Positions 10,571-22,432 of a DNA stretch of 64,000 bases are shown here, one piece after another. The stretch covers positions 62,001 to 126,000 of the forward strand of contig JAUCEF010000014.1 in assembly GCA_033558025.1 (NCBI GenBank), read 5' to 3'. Numbering within the stretch: the first letter of the stretch is position 1; every line of letters starts with the position of its first letter. The notes below the pieces were generated by a model, which saw only the letters and a program-made list of their open reading frames with translations, made no database searches and was not told where the DNA came from. Source of the DNA: Phytophthora sp. 'mugwort'. Lineage: Eukaryota; Oomycota; Peronosporomycetes; Peronosporales; Peronosporaceae. The position numbers and the translations under genes were made by a program.

Positions 10571-11330
10571 TCAAGCGTTCCTCTTTCTACTGACGTTCCA
10601 AATTAGCCCCTTTCCATAACAGTCCCAGCGTACCCGATCCAAGGCAAGAGGGAGTATACGATCCATTGCATTCTCAAGTTCCAGGAAGCACTTGGTCAAG
10701 CCGAAACCTTCCTCATACTTGATCTCCATCAAGTAGTGTTTGATAAAGTACGGGTCACCGTGGAAGGAGGCGCCTTCAAACTTCACACAAATGTGATGAA
10801 AGATCTCGTAGGAAGTCGCGAGATTCTTGACCAGCCGGACGTGCATGTTGCCCATCGTCTTCAAGAGGAATGCCTTCGTTTTCGCTTCCTGGCGCCGATG
10901 CTCACGAGGTTGCAAAGGCTGGGTCTTCGACCGCAAGCGCGCTTTGCGCACTTGGCGATGGTTGAACCGCCGAACGGCTGGTAACTTCTTGCGTTGAACC
11001 AGCGAGTCGGAGCTCGTCGGAGTGTTCATCGGCGTCTGACGGGGGGTGGGGGGGCGCTTCAATTCATCGTCGCTCTAGTCGTATTCGACAGTGTCCGAGT
11101 CGACCTCAGTCTCCACCGGCTTGACCTTCGGCGTGTCGTCGATGTCGGACATGATGCTCTCGTCCTCGTCGCTCTCGTCTTCAGAAACATCATCGTAGTC
11201 GGGCTTCTTGATGTAGCCAAGTAGATGCGTGCCATTGAGTGCAAGACACACGCGCGTCTTCCAGACGTCGAAGTTCTCGGCACTGATGAGGCGTGGGAAG
11301 TCGTCGCTTGAGCTTGGCTTGAATTTATAA
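10571..11330 (-). pseudogene. Ty1/Copia gag with one in-frame stop
   Basis: A single minus-strand frame reads from about 11330 to 10571 with one TAG at about 11077-11075. Before the stop lies the Copia gag N-terminus (ENFDVWKTRVCLALNGTHLL) and an acidic linker. After it come a Pro/Arg-rich part and the UBN2-like core (KAFLLKTMGNMHVRLVKNLA, then FHGDPYFIKHYLMEIKYEEG). Gag packages element RNA. It is truncated after DRILPLALDRV, and no zinc knuckle, protease or pol follows. A putative LTR fragment sits directly upstream at 11335-11440, which fits a 5' element end. Confidence 0.8.
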
Positions 11331-11334
11331 CCTA

Positions 11335-11440
11335 TGGTGGGCTACGTAGGAAGAGTGGGGACGAAGAAGCTTGTTCAGAATGTGTCGAAAGGCGAAGTGA
11401 GTTAGATTAGAGGCTAGCGCATTAGAAGGCTGCCCTGCTG
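11335..11440 (-). repeat. Copia LTR/leader fragment
   Basis: Homologous by eye to the minus strand of 1375-1480; the two share CTAATGCGCTAGCCTC and CTTACGTAGCCC-like blocks with scattered substitutions. Its position just 5' of the minus-strand Copia gag supports an LTR or untranslated-leader origin. Confidence 0.6.
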
Positions 11441-11699
11441 GGACGATCATTCATTTCGTACATAAATGAATGTCATCAAGACTACCAAATGTCATAATTT
11501 ATGCTGGACTTCCGACAAAATGTCATAATGTATTCATCACGTTTGTCATTCTTTCTGACCAACCGTGCAACCTACCCCCACGACAGGGGACCAACAGCTC
11601 TCATTATGCATTTTGCAAGCCACCCACCTCACCTCCTTCCCATCCCAGCGAGCACCAACGCAATTATCCCTGTCTCGCGCCCCGCTCGTCCAGCCTTCA

Positions 11700-12600
11700 T
11701 TTCTGCCCGGGTTTCAGGGTTCTACTTCCAACCGTGCCGCGACGACTACGATGAAGTTATCCTCGAATACTTCCGTTGTCGCTGGGGTACGGTTCGGAAG
11801 CAGACCCGCCGCAACGGACACGCCAATTCCATGCAGCACGTGAGACGCGAGCACCCCGCCTTCGAGGCGGAGATGCTCGAAGCCACGACGGGCGAGACAG
11901 GCTCTCTACTGAGTGCGACGGACCTCACGCACGCTGTACGGGTGGCTGCTCTGAATCGTCATGAACAATCTGCCCTTTTCATTCTGCGAGAATCGCACAA
12001 CTCGACTGTACGTTAATCTCTTATTTTTATTTTTTTGATTTAAAAAACAGTTTCTAAATGTGTTTTTGCTTTGCGCTGTAATTAGCTACACCACGCTGGA
12101 CCCCATCTGCATGGAGACCCTGCGGGCTACGATGGAAGGGGTTGTGCTAGCAGAGGAAAGGTCTGTCGCCTCCGAGATGCCGGACGTCGTTGGCCTCATC
12201 CTGGATGGGTGGACCCATTTGTCCGAGCATTACATCGCGGTCTTCGCTTGCTACGAAGTGAATGGCAAGGTTAAAACCCCACTGCTAAGCATGGCCCCTC
12301 TCCTAAATAATGCCGATGACGACCTATCCGCCGTCGCTCACAGCGAATTCCTTGCTAACACGTTGCCTCCTGACTTTGGCAAGCAGCTGGACCAGTGTGT
12401 CTTTATCGTAGGAGACAGTTGCAGCGTTAACCGGCGTCTGGCTATGCTAGTCGGCGTGCCCCTGGTTGGGTGTGCCTCACACCGGCTCAATCGCGCAGTA
12501 CAGCACAGCTACAAGATCACCAGACCGACCTTGCTGCAGTGCAAGCCCTGATGATCAAGCTACGGACGCTAACTCAGTCGGCAAAGCTGCAGTACGCTTG
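11700..12600 (+). pseudogene. hAT transposase, N-terminal two thirds
   Basis: The first exon ends near 12007 and contains a BED-like zinc finger (EYFRCRWGTVRKQTRRNGHA, then MQHVRREHPAFEAEM) in which the second Cys of the expected C-x-C is Trp. A likely intron of 43 bp (12008-12050, GTACGT to ACAG) leads in frame to the catalytic region: LDPICMETLRATMEG, GLILDGWTHLSEHYIAVFAC, FIVGDSCSVNRRLAMLVGVP and LVGCASHRLNRAVQ. These are standard hAT blocks around the first two acidic residues. The copy stops near 12600 (MIKLRTLTQSAKL), before the RW block and C-terminal dimerisation domain; AT-rich sequence and a Copia fragment follow. Confidence 0.8.
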
Positions 12601-12747
12601 TTAATTTTGTGCTGAATTATGTTATTTTCTAATATTTATACTAATTTCTATCCCCGTAAAACGTATTTTTTAATCAATCAAGCTGCTCACGTCATGGCGA
12701 CTAACCCGACTTACAGTCGGCGCACGTGACACATTAAGCTAGGTTGG

Positions 12748-12897
12748 CACTTCGTGCGCGAGCAGGTGCAAAAGGGTCTCATCGAGTTGCACAAGGTGCA
12801 TGGCAAAAATAATCCAGCAGATGCGTTCACGAAAGCCTTGGAGACGAAGCGGTTGAAGGAGTTGCTTCAACTCGTAGGCAATACGGATGTAGAATAG
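12748..12897 (+). pseudogene. Copia RNase H C-terminal fragment
   Basis: A short open frame ends in a TAG and contains GLIELHKVHGKNNPADAFTK and LETKRLKELLQLVGN, the characteristic C-terminal end of Copia RNase H. It is followed by a purine-rich stretch (GAGGAGGGCG) and TGCTGG at about 12950, a plausible polypurine tract and LTR start reaching about 13090. Nothing else of the element is present upstream. Confidence 0.75.
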
Positions 12898-13090
12898 TCG
12901 AAGTGAAGCTTCGAGGCCGAAAATATCTCCGAGGAGGGCGTGCTGGAATGCATATTCAAGTTCAAGACCTGGCCCAGCGTACGAGCTTGGGAGAAGAGTT
13001 GAGACGCCGAATTAACGGGGTCGTAGTGGGAACAGGCATGGACCCGTGTGTGTTGGTAGGAGCTCCAGGGAACTAAGCTAGCGCTATTAC

Positions 13091-13761
13091 TAATTCAGTC
13101 TTTATTTTACCTTTTCAAGAGCAAGTGGCCCGGCGAGAATCCAAATCCTAACAATGGCTGCTTCATTGTTTTAACTCGCGCCACCGCAACGTAGAACTAG
13201 GACCGTTGTGGATTGTGGCGTGTTGGATGTCGCAATGGCCCCACAACCATTTTTTTCCACCGTTCGTCCTTTGTACTTGTCGCTAGTGATCGCGAAGGCT
13301 GGTATGAGCGGCGCCTGTGTTACCGTGACATTGAACGTTCTAGTAGTCATTTTGATCTCCACTCCTTTTCGATACGCGTCATCGCGGGTACTATGTTGTC
13401 TGACAACTCTTTCTCACCCCACGCTCCCAAGAATCTTTGTTCTTTCATAATAAAAATACGTGCATATTGCTGCTCTCGGGTTTACTCTGTTGCGCGAAGG
13501 TTGACCGTAAAAGACTCAAACAACATTCTCATACAAGTACCAAATCAAAAAGGTAATGTAACGACGTTTTGGAGCAAATAGGTAACGAAGAGCATAAAAA
13601 TATGCAAGTTATCCGTTTCTATAGTGATTTGTTGTGTCGCCCTAAGAAATCTGGATAAAATCCAGAGAGCAATTAGTACTTTGTTTAAACAAGTAATACG
13701 TTTTTAAACAGGTAGAACTTTGATAGTTGCAAGCCGAAAGCGGGGATTCGAGGCGACAGCG
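13091..13761. other. Non-coding region upstream of the first M96-like gene
   Basis: AT-rich with only shadow ORFs. It should contain the promoter and 5' UTR of the gene starting at 13762, but I see no certain initiator or other core promoter element. An AAACAG near 13710 could be a splice acceptor for an upstream untranslated exon. Confidence 0.35.
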
Positions 13762-15380
13762 ATGCAGGATGACAGTGACTCCAAGGCGCTGGGGGAGGCA
13801 CTCTCATTTCTCACTGATTTCGAGACGTCGACCGATTGGCTGCTGGACGTTGACGCGGCGCTGGATTTGGCGGAACTGGAGCTGCCGACGCTCACGGAGG
13901 AGCCGATCACCGAGTTGGAGACGTCGCAACCGCAGCAGACTACACATGGAGTGCCAAACGTGGAATTTATGCTGCCTTCCCTGAGTGGTAGCAGAAGCAC
14001 GAGATCTTCCCCGGAAAGCCCCACCTCGTTCGCTAGCAGTCCGATGCTGCAGCCGCAGAACCCCAATGGCAAGAAGCCTAAACAGCCTCGAAAATACTCA
14101 AACCGCGCTCGAGATGCCCGACGAGAGGAGTTAGTGTATCTGCGACAGAAAGTGAAGGACCTGCAGCTGCAGCTGGAGAAAATGCGCAGCAATCACAAAC
14201 CCCGGACTGCGTCGGCGGCGTTTTCGTCAGTTGCGGCCCCGCCATCAACAGCGGAATTGAAGGATACCAGGGCGAAGTACAAGGTGACAGCTATGCGCCC
14301 CGTCAAGCTTTCTTTAGAGTCGCCATCTGCAACTTTTTCATCGATTGCCGCCCCCATGGCGACGACGGCACCTCCAGCACATTTAGCTGCGGTATGGGGG
14401 GACATGGCGCAGCGTCAGGCACAGGAGCGGCAAAAAGCAGAGCGCGAGAACGTGCGACTGAAGCTGGTTCTGGAGAAGCAGATCAAGATGGCTAAGAGCC
14501 TCGAGCGCATCCTCACGAAGCGCCAAAATGACCAAGTAAAGTAACATCATAAGTTGTAGTCTATCCGATATGTTACTGACTTGTACCTTGATTTAAGGGC
14601 ATTATTAAAGTATTGGGCGGGCGGAGAAAGCGGATTCGCCGAGTGTCGCCTGCCCAGCGAATCGATGCAGCTTGTGACGACCGCGCAGATTTTGATATGT
14701 TGCTCTCCGGGATCGATGTATCTCGTCAGGAGCTCGATGCCGTCTTCGAAGCCAATGGTCTGAGTCGCATGGAAAAGGCTCACCGCACCGCGAAGATTGA
14801 GCACGACGCTACTCTGGGCATGGTGATGGAGATCTACGCGAACAAGATCATGCCATTCGACTTGCCCACGACAGGGAAGGCTGTGTGGCGCCACTTCGCG
14901 CACTCGATGGTCCACATGCCTCACCGCACGTATTACGAGAAGCAACCATTGCACATTGAAGCCAGTGACGACACCGTGGTTGAGCGATACGGACTTGAAA
15001 TGACGGACGGTCGTACGTACGGCGACTTCCACGTTAAGCACATCATCCGCCGGTACGTGGAGCAGGATCGTATAATTGTTGTGTGGCGTACAATTACCGA
15101 TACAGTGGAGTTTTCGGCTGAACCAACTTCGGGCATCCGCTTTCTGGAAAAGGGTTACATCGTGATCAAGCCTCCTGCCTCGGGCCAGGAGGACTGTACG
15201 CTTATGCAGACATGCTACATTATCCGACCTGAGATTCACGACTGCAAAGGGCCCGACCAGTCGCGCAAGGTCGGAGCACTCACGGACTTCGTGCTGAGTT
15301 CCGTGAGCGGCAGCATTAGCGCAAGTCATCAGATGATCGAGAACGTACTTCTTAGCAGGGCTCTCAAAAAGCAACCCTAG
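13762..15380 (+). CDS. M96-like coiled-coil/START-like protein, copy 1 (two exons)
   Basis: Model: exon 1 13762-14535, intron 14536-14597 (GTAAAG to TTTAAG, phase 0), exon 2 14598-15380; 518 aa. The first ATG of the frame (MQDDSDSKALGEALSFLTDF) is chosen; the frame is open upstream to 13720 without another ATG. The acidic N-terminus precedes a basic-leucine-zipper-like segment at about residues 108-140 (KYSNRARDARREELVYLRQK then VKDLQLQLEKM). A second coiled coil at about 215-255 follows (VWGDMAQRQAQERQKAEREN to LERILTKRQ). The C-terminal ~220 residues resemble the START-like half of oomycete M96 mating-specific family proteins. Members are thought to be regulatory; DNA binding is inferred only from the basic zipper. 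No lesion is visible. It converges on a paralogue 255 bp away. Confidence 0.82.
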
Positions 15381-15635
15381 TGAGTACTGCAGTCTTTCTC
15401 ACTCTTTTCGAAACGGAATAGCATGTATGATGATAGAATAACATCTACTTCGTATCATACTACGTAGTATTAAGTCACAACAAACTTCCGACTTGAGCCA
15501 TTCCCGATACGATATGCGTGATTCAACGTAAACGTTAATTACAAGTTGTTTGCAAAGTCTCTTACCAAGCCCAAGTGGAAAATCTGGATATGAAGCAACG
15601 ACTCCACGGTCTAAAGAGTTAGGTGATTGTTCTTG
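15381..15635. other. Shared 3' intergenic spacer of the convergent pair
   Basis: 255 bp between two stop codons facing each other. It must hold both 3' UTRs and terminators. It contains AT-rich tracts, but no canonical AATAAA is convincing on either strand. Confidence 0.4.
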
Positions 15636-17422
15636 CTACAGTTCTTTTTCTTCAACTGCGCTCTCCTGGCATGCCACCTGCGTTAACGTGTTTGGTTCAG
15701 CGCGGAATCGGAGCGCTCGATCCAACAAGTAGTTCTCAATCATTTGGTGGCTTGAGCTAATCGTATGTGACACAGAGTCTAACAAAAAGTCAGTTAGAGT
15801 GGTGAGAATGCGCTCGCGGTCAGCAACATGACCGTAAATCTCCGGGCGGAGAACGTAGCACGATTGTATTAGGGCGCCTCGGCGGCCACTAGAGTTCGGA
15901 AGGGGCTTCACCACAGTAAAACACTTCTCGTGGAGGCGCACGCCTTTCGTGGGTTCAGCAGAGAGCTCGAGCGCCTCAGAATACATGGGCCAAGCGATTA
16001 CAACGCGATGAGGCTGAACAAACTTCCGGCGGATCTGGCGAACTCTGAATGCGGCAGTAGCGTTGCGGCTGCCAACGAGTTCTAGACCGAAGCTCTCCAT
16101 CAACGTGTCGTCCGTTGTTTCCGTCTTCTACGTGGCAACAGCCAGAAAAATAAGTCCGATGAATCGTGAACAAACCTAGAATGCCAAAGGACAAGAAGCC
16201 TACCTTTAGTTGCTTTTGGTAGACAAAGCGCGACGGAATATGGTCCATGGAGTGGACGAAATGCTCCCAGACTGCATGACCCGTAGCTTCCACACTAAAC
16301 GGCACGACCTTGTTGGCGAAAATCTCCATGACGGTATCGCCGTTCTCGCGCCGCAGTTGCGCATCCGCGTATGCTTTTTCCATACGAGCAAGCCCGTTCG
16401 CTTCGAAGACTACATCCACCTCGTCCAACGCAGTCTCTAGATCTTTTTCCAGACGGGCAAAAATGGCCGCCTCGTCCTCTTCCTCCGTCGAAGTAGGCTT
16501 ACGGTGCTGCAAGCTGGTTAGGTATTTACCATGGATGGACTCCATTACCTACACATTCGTGCATACCAACCCGATCACAGCATTGTTAGCAGAAAATCTT
16601 CAGTTTTCCCTCACAGCAGGAGTCACTACTCACCCGTAAGCTGGTGCGCTTCGTCAGCATTTTTTCGAGGCTTTTGGCCATCTTGATCTGACCCTCGAAA
16701 ATGAGTTTCAGCCGGATATTCTCAATTTCTACACGACGTCGTTCTTGATACTGGCGCGCTGCAATTTCTGTCCATACGGGTCCCATCGCCGCGTCCTCCT
16801 TCATATCTTCTGGCGATAGTGGCAGCTCGCCTGTGGCAGCATGGCCCTGTAGGGCAGCGAGCGCGAAAGCTCCTTCTGTAAACAATTGCTCCTCTCTTTG
16901 AGCTTTTGCGGATGCAAGCGCAGGCGCAACCAACGCCCGGCGCTGCGAAAGCTGCAGAGTGCGCAGTCTTGCCTCCATCGTCTGAACCGTCTTGCGGAGA
17001 TAGATGAGCTCCTCTTTGCGTTCGTCACGCGCGCGGTTCGAGTTGTGTGAGGCTGTTTTGCGCTTCTTGCCGGTGGCCAAGGTTGTCGCCGGCGCCTTCT
17101 TCTTGCGCTGCTGCTTGACGGCGGTCGTAAGCGTCTTCTTCACGGGGCTGCTTGTGGCGGTGGTCAGCGCAGGCGTCACGGCTGGGGAGACGTCGGCTTT
17201 AAAGGCGGCGCTGTTGTTTGGTAGGCCCAGGTCGAGCCGAGTGGTCGTCACTTCGGTGGTCGAAATGACGAGCTCGCTGCGGTAGGGGCTGAAGTGCTCG
17301 TCGTCGGATGGCAGCAGCAGGCGCGAGATGGCGGCGTCGTAGTCATCATCCTGGTACTCGGCTAGAAGTGCCAACGCCTGTTGCATGATCTCCTCCTCCT
17401 CCTCGATATGCTGCTGCTCCAT
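15636..17422 (-). CDS. M96-like coiled-coil/START-like protein, copy 2 (three exons)
   Basis: Minus-strand model: exon 1 17422-16634, intron 16633-16549 (85 bp, GTGAGT to GTGTAG), exon 2 16548-16204, intron 16203-16128 (76 bp, GTAGGC to CACGTAG), exon 3 16127-15636; all phase 0, 541 aa. Start is the ATG at 17422 (MEQQHIEEEEEIMQQALALL). A Lys-rich tract precedes the zipper-like segment (NRARDERKEELIYLRKTVQT) at about residues 128-160. The second coil (VWTEIAARQYQERRRVEIEN to KMLTKRTSLR) ends exon 1. The C-terminal half matches copy 1 block by block (DVVFEANGLARMEKAYADAQ; SSSHQMIENYLLDRAL). Copy 1 lacks the second intron. No lesion seen. Confidence 0.82.
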
Positions 17423-17989
17423 GGCCAAGGCGAGGATGGAGCAGGCCGCGAGGCGTGCGAGGCTCGCACTGAGCGATGCCTATCGGAAGAATAATTGAAC
17501 CTGGAGATGCGGCGCCGGTTGGCTGAAATACATCAGCCTTATTATACCATAGCCTATGGGCCATAGGTATGTACTGTATTAACACATATATATGTTACAG
17601 ATTACGCGCGCCAGCTGTTTCTTACTTGAACATTCGCATGAAGTTGTGTGGTGGGGAATCGAGAAAATCCACAATATTTTCGGGATGATCCACACCACAG
17701 CGATTGACGACACACTTTATTTGGTATGAGCATTTGCATGCCTACTAAGGTGGGCGGGTGCGAGGGCGGATAGCAATAGAAAACCCGTGTGGGGGGACGG
17801 CAGAGCAGGGCCGCGCGGTATGGGCCCGGCGTCGAGACTTGTCAGCGAGCCGCACATCTGTAAGTTGTTGAGGATACAATGAAAATGTAAAGGTGACCAT
17901 TAAGTCTAACTATTTCTTATTTGCAATGATTTACAGCCATCCGTGCCATTTTTTCACGGCGCCAACTGTGAGCGGGCCGAACCGGTCCG
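17423..17989. other. Upstream region of copy 2, no gene seen
   Basis: Expected to contain the promoter of the minus-strand gene starting at 17422. Nothing specific was recognised; a CCATAGCC/GGGCCATAGG pair near 17550 is a small imperfect inverted repeat. Confidence 0.35.
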
Positions 17990-18950
17990 CAGACCACGGT
18001 TCAGGACAACTTTCTACACTCCTCCTCGGTCGTCGCATTCTTGGTGATTACGTACTACTTCAAATTGAAGATCTCGCCCAGCTCCTGCCATCCTTGCAGC
18101 CGGAAGCGCCTTCGTCAGGATGTCCGCCATCATCAGGCGCGACTCATCGTACTCGCCTGATTATCCCCTTCTTCGCAAAGTCGCAGATGATCTTCATTCT
18201 GATACCACGTGCTTGCATTGGGCATGCTGTCCTCGTACTCCGGCTTCTTGATCGAAGCCGGGTCGTCTATCAGCACCGACATCAGCTGCACCACCTAGAA
18301 CCCGACCAATTTTCGCATATCCAGCCGCTCTCGCTTTGGGATGTCGGCATTGCTTTGCCAGCACGCTCCGGGGCCGCGCGAACACGAGGACCACCTTTAC
18401 GGAGCTCATTTCCAGCACCGCCGCATTCGTGAGTCCGTAGTCGATACCAAACAACGATTCGTTATCGCACGCCGCGAGCCAGGCCTTCAACCGCTCGATG
18501 CTTCAATCGGCGTCCATCCACTTCGCTTGCAACACGTGGCTATCGCACAGTGGTACCACTACCGCCCACACTCCGTTCCCCTCGAGCGCGTCGAGTTCCT
18601 CGGCCGTCGCAACGGCCCACTCGTCTTTGAGCCCGCTTCGCATGGCTGTCCGCAGTTCTTCTGTCCGCCTTGCGCAAACTGATCACCACGTCGCAGGTTT
18701 TGTCCAGCGCCGCCTCTCCTTGTCCTGGAACGCTGTCCCACCAATCTTGCGTGCCACGGACCGTATGCGGCGCTTTTCGCATCCAGTTGCTCCTCCAACC
18801 GCGACGCTTCGGTTTCACCTTCGAAGCCGTTCCATTGGTGCTTCCCCTGAAGTACCTGCGCCCTCCGCCGTCTTCGCACTTGTTGTACACGCACCCCACA
18901 GGCAGCCAGCTCTTGCACTCGCTGCGCTACTTCACGGTTGCGTAGCTCAT
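17990..18950 (-). pseudogene. Ty1/Copia RT and RNase H remnant
   Basis: Minus-strand frames, in order: KDEWAVATAEELDALEGNGV (connection to RT N-terminus, about 18645-18585), KAWLAACDNESLFGIDYGL and AAVLEMSSVKVVLVFARPRS (RT fingers, 18490-18370), a scrambled middle, then YDESRLMMADILTKALPAAR (RNase H C-terminus, about 18155-18095). At least three frameshifts and several stops separate them, and the RT palm YVDD block is gone. The fragment is collapsed: only about 500 bp separate RT start and RNase H end. Confidence 0.75.
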
Positions 18951-20075
18951 ACGCTTGGCTCTTTCCCGTGGGCGGTAGGAGTGGCTGCTAATGTTGATGC
19001 GCAGCGGCCCTAGCTCCTGCGGCATCCAAGTCTGCACAACAACAGCGTAGTTAGTACAGCCGCACACACCACCATGTATACCACAACATACGTACAAAAC
19101 TCTGCCATCTCGGAGCGCGTACAGCGCGGGGCGTTGTCGCCTGTCATATTCCCGCTTTTTCTTGGCTCTTGCACTCGTCGCGTCGAATTCTGGACGACAC
19201 AACATCGAATATGCGTCGCATGCGCTCCGCCGCAACATTGAGTACGTTCCGCGCGGTTTTCTTTGGTGGCTGTCAGCAGCCGGTAGTGCCAAAATAGCCA
19301 GCCAACTGTAACTTACAGACAAAGTTGACTGAAAACTGTAAATCATCGGACGAGACGGTGCTTACAGACTGCAAGCCCTGTCCCGTGCGGTGATTTGCAG
19401 CAAATGCCCCCTCGCTGCACATCACTTGCTTCCCATGACATAAAACAAGTGCACACGATACAAATCTCGGACACATCTATCCTTTACCCCCTTTCCTCGT
19501 GAATCTGCAGATAAGGAAATTAACTTCAGAAAATCTCAGCAGCTTATCCTGGAATTTGTATGAGCGTTCAAAATTTTCGAGCCATTTTCTATATTAAACT
19601 GGAAAATAGTTGATAAACAAGTGAAATTTTTCACATGTACACTCGATATGCATCGGTGAATGAGGGGTTAAAACAGCATTAAAATTCTAAATTTGTTTTC
19701 AAACATCACATGTTCCATTCGGCGCACTTTTTCCCGAAACCCAGGTTCGTGGCGGTCGCTGCTGCAGTGACAAGACTCTCCGTCTCTCTCGGAATTGGCC
19801 TCCGACAAGACAAGACCTGCATGCCAGAGAGACCTGGTCCGCTGCGTGGGCGTTATCGTTCTCCCCTTTCTCCGCGTGTGCTCGCAGCTTCTTGGGACCA
19901 TCCCTGTGCGCCGCGCGTCATTCCTAACAACAAAAGTCAAAATGGGAAGCGCCGCTTCTCTTTCGCTCGGTAAGTAATTCTTTAAAGTGATTTGTTTTAC
20001 TTACAAGGATGGATGAATCCTGTTTTGCGATTTTGTACGTTCCCATAACTATAATCCTGGCTTACAACGGCGGCG
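18951..20075. other. Unassigned; possible M96-like debris on the minus strand
   Basis: A minus-strand frame (19346-18927) contains ARAKKKREYDRRQRPALYAL, a basic coiled-coil-like motif, then an intron-like GTACGT to GTGCAG segment (about 19097-19036) and RPRERAKRMSYATVK. This is faintly like the zipper of the M96-like genes, but it is too short and broken to call. The rest has no recognisable content. Confidence 0.2.
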
Positions 20076-20300
20076 ATATATTTATAGGTGATCTCCTTAA
20101 TGCGTCTACATACTAACTGTAAGTCACCTATAAAGTATCCTAGATGTTATCGTATTGGGTGGTTCTGAGGTCTTTGTATCATATGTGTGGTACCCATCCG
20201 TGACGTCATTACAGTGACGTCATAGTGATGTTGGCTTCATCACTAGGGTATTTGAGTACACCATTTTGAAGAGTAACTTGGCACTCTTCTTGTAACACCG
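20076..20300 (-). repeat. Partial LTR, family A, reverse orientation
   Basis: The reverse complement aligns with the LTR at 24884-25296: AGAGTGCCAAG, CATCACTATGACGTCACTG, AGGATAACATCTAG-like, ATAGGTGAC and TGTAGACGCATTAAGG occur in the same order. It is truncated after ACCTATAAATATAT, so about half of the LTR remains. Confidence 0.75.
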
Positions 20301-21597
20301 TTAAAAATTACCGTACATACGGTAGCGAAAATGAGAAAGTGTAAGATCAGACGTGATACCTATTGATTGCATGAATATTCATTCGAATACATGTTTGTAA
20401 GCTCATTACCTCATGCGATCCGTTTTTACCAATAACGGTTTACTTGTGCCGTCCTTGATCTTACCAAATAGCGTTCCGTGCTACGTGGCCGGGATACACC
20501 CCCATCATATTGTTTAATATAGACCGCATCCGTGATGTAAGCCAGATGCGTCGTCATTAGTGATCTGATGCAGAAACGCCTGGGGAAGGTGCGTGCTTTA
20601 CTGCTACGTGATGCAGGCGTGCCGGGTCAGCACGCCAAGATCATCACCCTCACGGGTGTGCTGACCGAGCACGCCAGCAACCTATGCAGCAAGCCGCCAT
20701 GCGCGAGCTGCCTTGGACGGCCAGGACGCGCATGGCAGCCAGCCACCGAAGGTACGTTCCTGATGCGTATATATCTGCACAGAACAAATTGAGGAGAAAC
20801 AAAATGTAGCTTTAATTTTGGTTAAGTATACAAAAAAGAAAAAAAGAAGCTTGCTCAGTAAGGGGCCGCATGGAGAGCCCGAGGGTGCTTGCATGAACGC
20901 ACGCATGTCGTAGCTAGCAAAGAAGCAACAAACATATTCATTCCAAAAAGGGCGTCGTTCTCCACAAGTCCAAACACCAAGCCTGCCTGCTTCCTCCGCC
21001 GCACTGGAAGTGCAGAGCAGCCCCAACACAGCTCCTCTCCTTCGCGGTGGTCGCAACACGCCTCCCTTGATGCCACTTACCGGGATCACCAGGTTTGTCT
21101 CGCCTGAAGGCGTAGTCACCGCTTCCTGCATGCTGAATACCTGTTTCGCGTGGATCTAGACCGGCTTGAGCACGGTTCTAGTGTCGTCCTCACCAAAGAG
21201 CGACCTATGTTTGTGAGTGAACTAACATCGTAATGTTGTGCATTTTTGCTAATTGCACGATTATGTGGGAAGTTCTGCATTTTTAGTAGCACTGCTGATC
21301 AAATTCCTTACCAACCGTGGATACCCTGCTATATACGATACAGGTGTATGCAACAGCATCTATTAGTTGCTGTTACTGTAGGACGGGATGATCTGTATCT
21401 CTGATCCTGACGCGATCGAGGAGCGATCCGATCGACGATTCAACTAGCATAGTATTCTTTTGAAGTGAGATACATTAATGTCATTTAGCTGTTGCTAACG
21501 CCACCTAATGTCCGTATCCTGTTCATGCCAGTAGTGCTATCAGCAGGTCTGCGGTCTCATTTGTACTAAACACAGGAGAGATCCGCCCCCCTTACGT
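20301..21597. other. No gene recognised
   Basis: Only shadow-type ORFs (for example plus 20568-20792 and minus 21131-20682) with no recognisable domain. No RNA gene or repeat was seen apart from scattered AT-rich tracts. Confidence 0.35.
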
Positions 21598-22297
21598 TTA
21601 CATCGTGCCTTCTGCGATCCTGTTCTGAATCGACTCCTCTCTCTCGGCCCTCAAGTATCGTACGTCCCTGGCTGCATGCGCGATTATCGCAGCCCATTTA
21701 GCTCCGGCGTCTGGATCCTCACTTGAAGTACATTCTATGTCTTGTTGCGTCGTCAGCACCACCTGCATTATTTCATGCACAGTCTTGTTTCTCTCTCTCG
21801 GCTGCGCTCGCCAGCTGGTGACGCCTACTGCATCAGCCGTCCTCCTTGCTGCCCAGTACGTCGTTTTTCGAGCGCCGCCGAACGTGGTGGCGTTCTCGTT
21901 TCGTGCTGTCTCAGCACCACCATGTTGTCCCCGACCACATGAACCGGGGCCCACTCGTGTCGTTTGCATACCCTCAGCCCCTTTAGGAACCCCAAGTGTA
22001 TTGCTCGTTGTCCTCTGTCCATGGCCCGAATAACTTGTCCCGCTGAGATGCTGTACTTGACAGCGCCCCGTTACCCGATGTGCCCGGGCTACCATGACTT
22101 CGCTTAAAAACCCAGCGGTTGGTGTTCCACTGATCCGCCCTGCGTGAAACACTATGAAACATTGATCGGTAGCTACGGAAGAGTCCGGTGTCCCGATCCA
22201 GTGACCACCAAAAATTGAACAGATGACCCTTCCGATCCTCGCCATCGCCTTGTTGGCAGAGATGCGCAAAACTTAACTGGCCTTTCAAATAATCCAA
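21598..22297 (-). pseudogene. RNase H-type domain remnant, probably from a non-LTR element
   Basis: Minus-strand fragments in shifting frames: TNRWVFKRSHGSPGTSGNGA (22180-22120 region), DKLFGPWTEDNEQYTWGS, then HVVGDNMVVLRQHETRTPPR (about 21945-21885) and GVTSWRAQPRERNKTVHEIM followed by VVLTTQQDIECTSSEDPDAG. The order DGG/RGNPG-like, then V-G-D-N, then W-x-x-R-x-x-N-K-x-x-D matches RNase H of reverse-transcribing elements as seen in oomycete genomes. The first Asp motif is degenerate. At least three frameshifts. No RT was recognised beside it. Confidence 0.5.
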
Positions 22298-22432
22298 TTA
22301 AATCCGTCGAAATGATTTGTTGGGCTAGAGGCCAATAATCGACAAGTTTTCGACGTACGGTTTGCGGCCCACACACTCACGAGAGACACTATCCATAGTA
22401 GTTCTGTGCTCGGTTGCCTCAATCGCTAATAC

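Noticed and set aside
13208..13581. Plus-strand ORFs of 80-122 codons before copy 1
   Set aside because: No domain, no conserved start context and AT-rich background; likely chance frames.
14547..15374. 275-codon minus-strand frame opposite exon 2 of copy 1
   Set aside because: The plus strand codes a protein with a detailed match to its paralogues; the antisense frame follows from its codon composition.
18540..18918. Arg/Gly-rich minus-strand frames that look like a nucleic-acid-binding protein
   Set aside because: A third frame on the same strand gives clear Copia connection/RT motifs; the basic frames are shadows.
21737..22033. Plus-strand hydrophobic ORF that might encode a secreted effector
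   Set aside because: No RxLR- or CRN-type motif, and it is antisense to the RNase H-like remnant.
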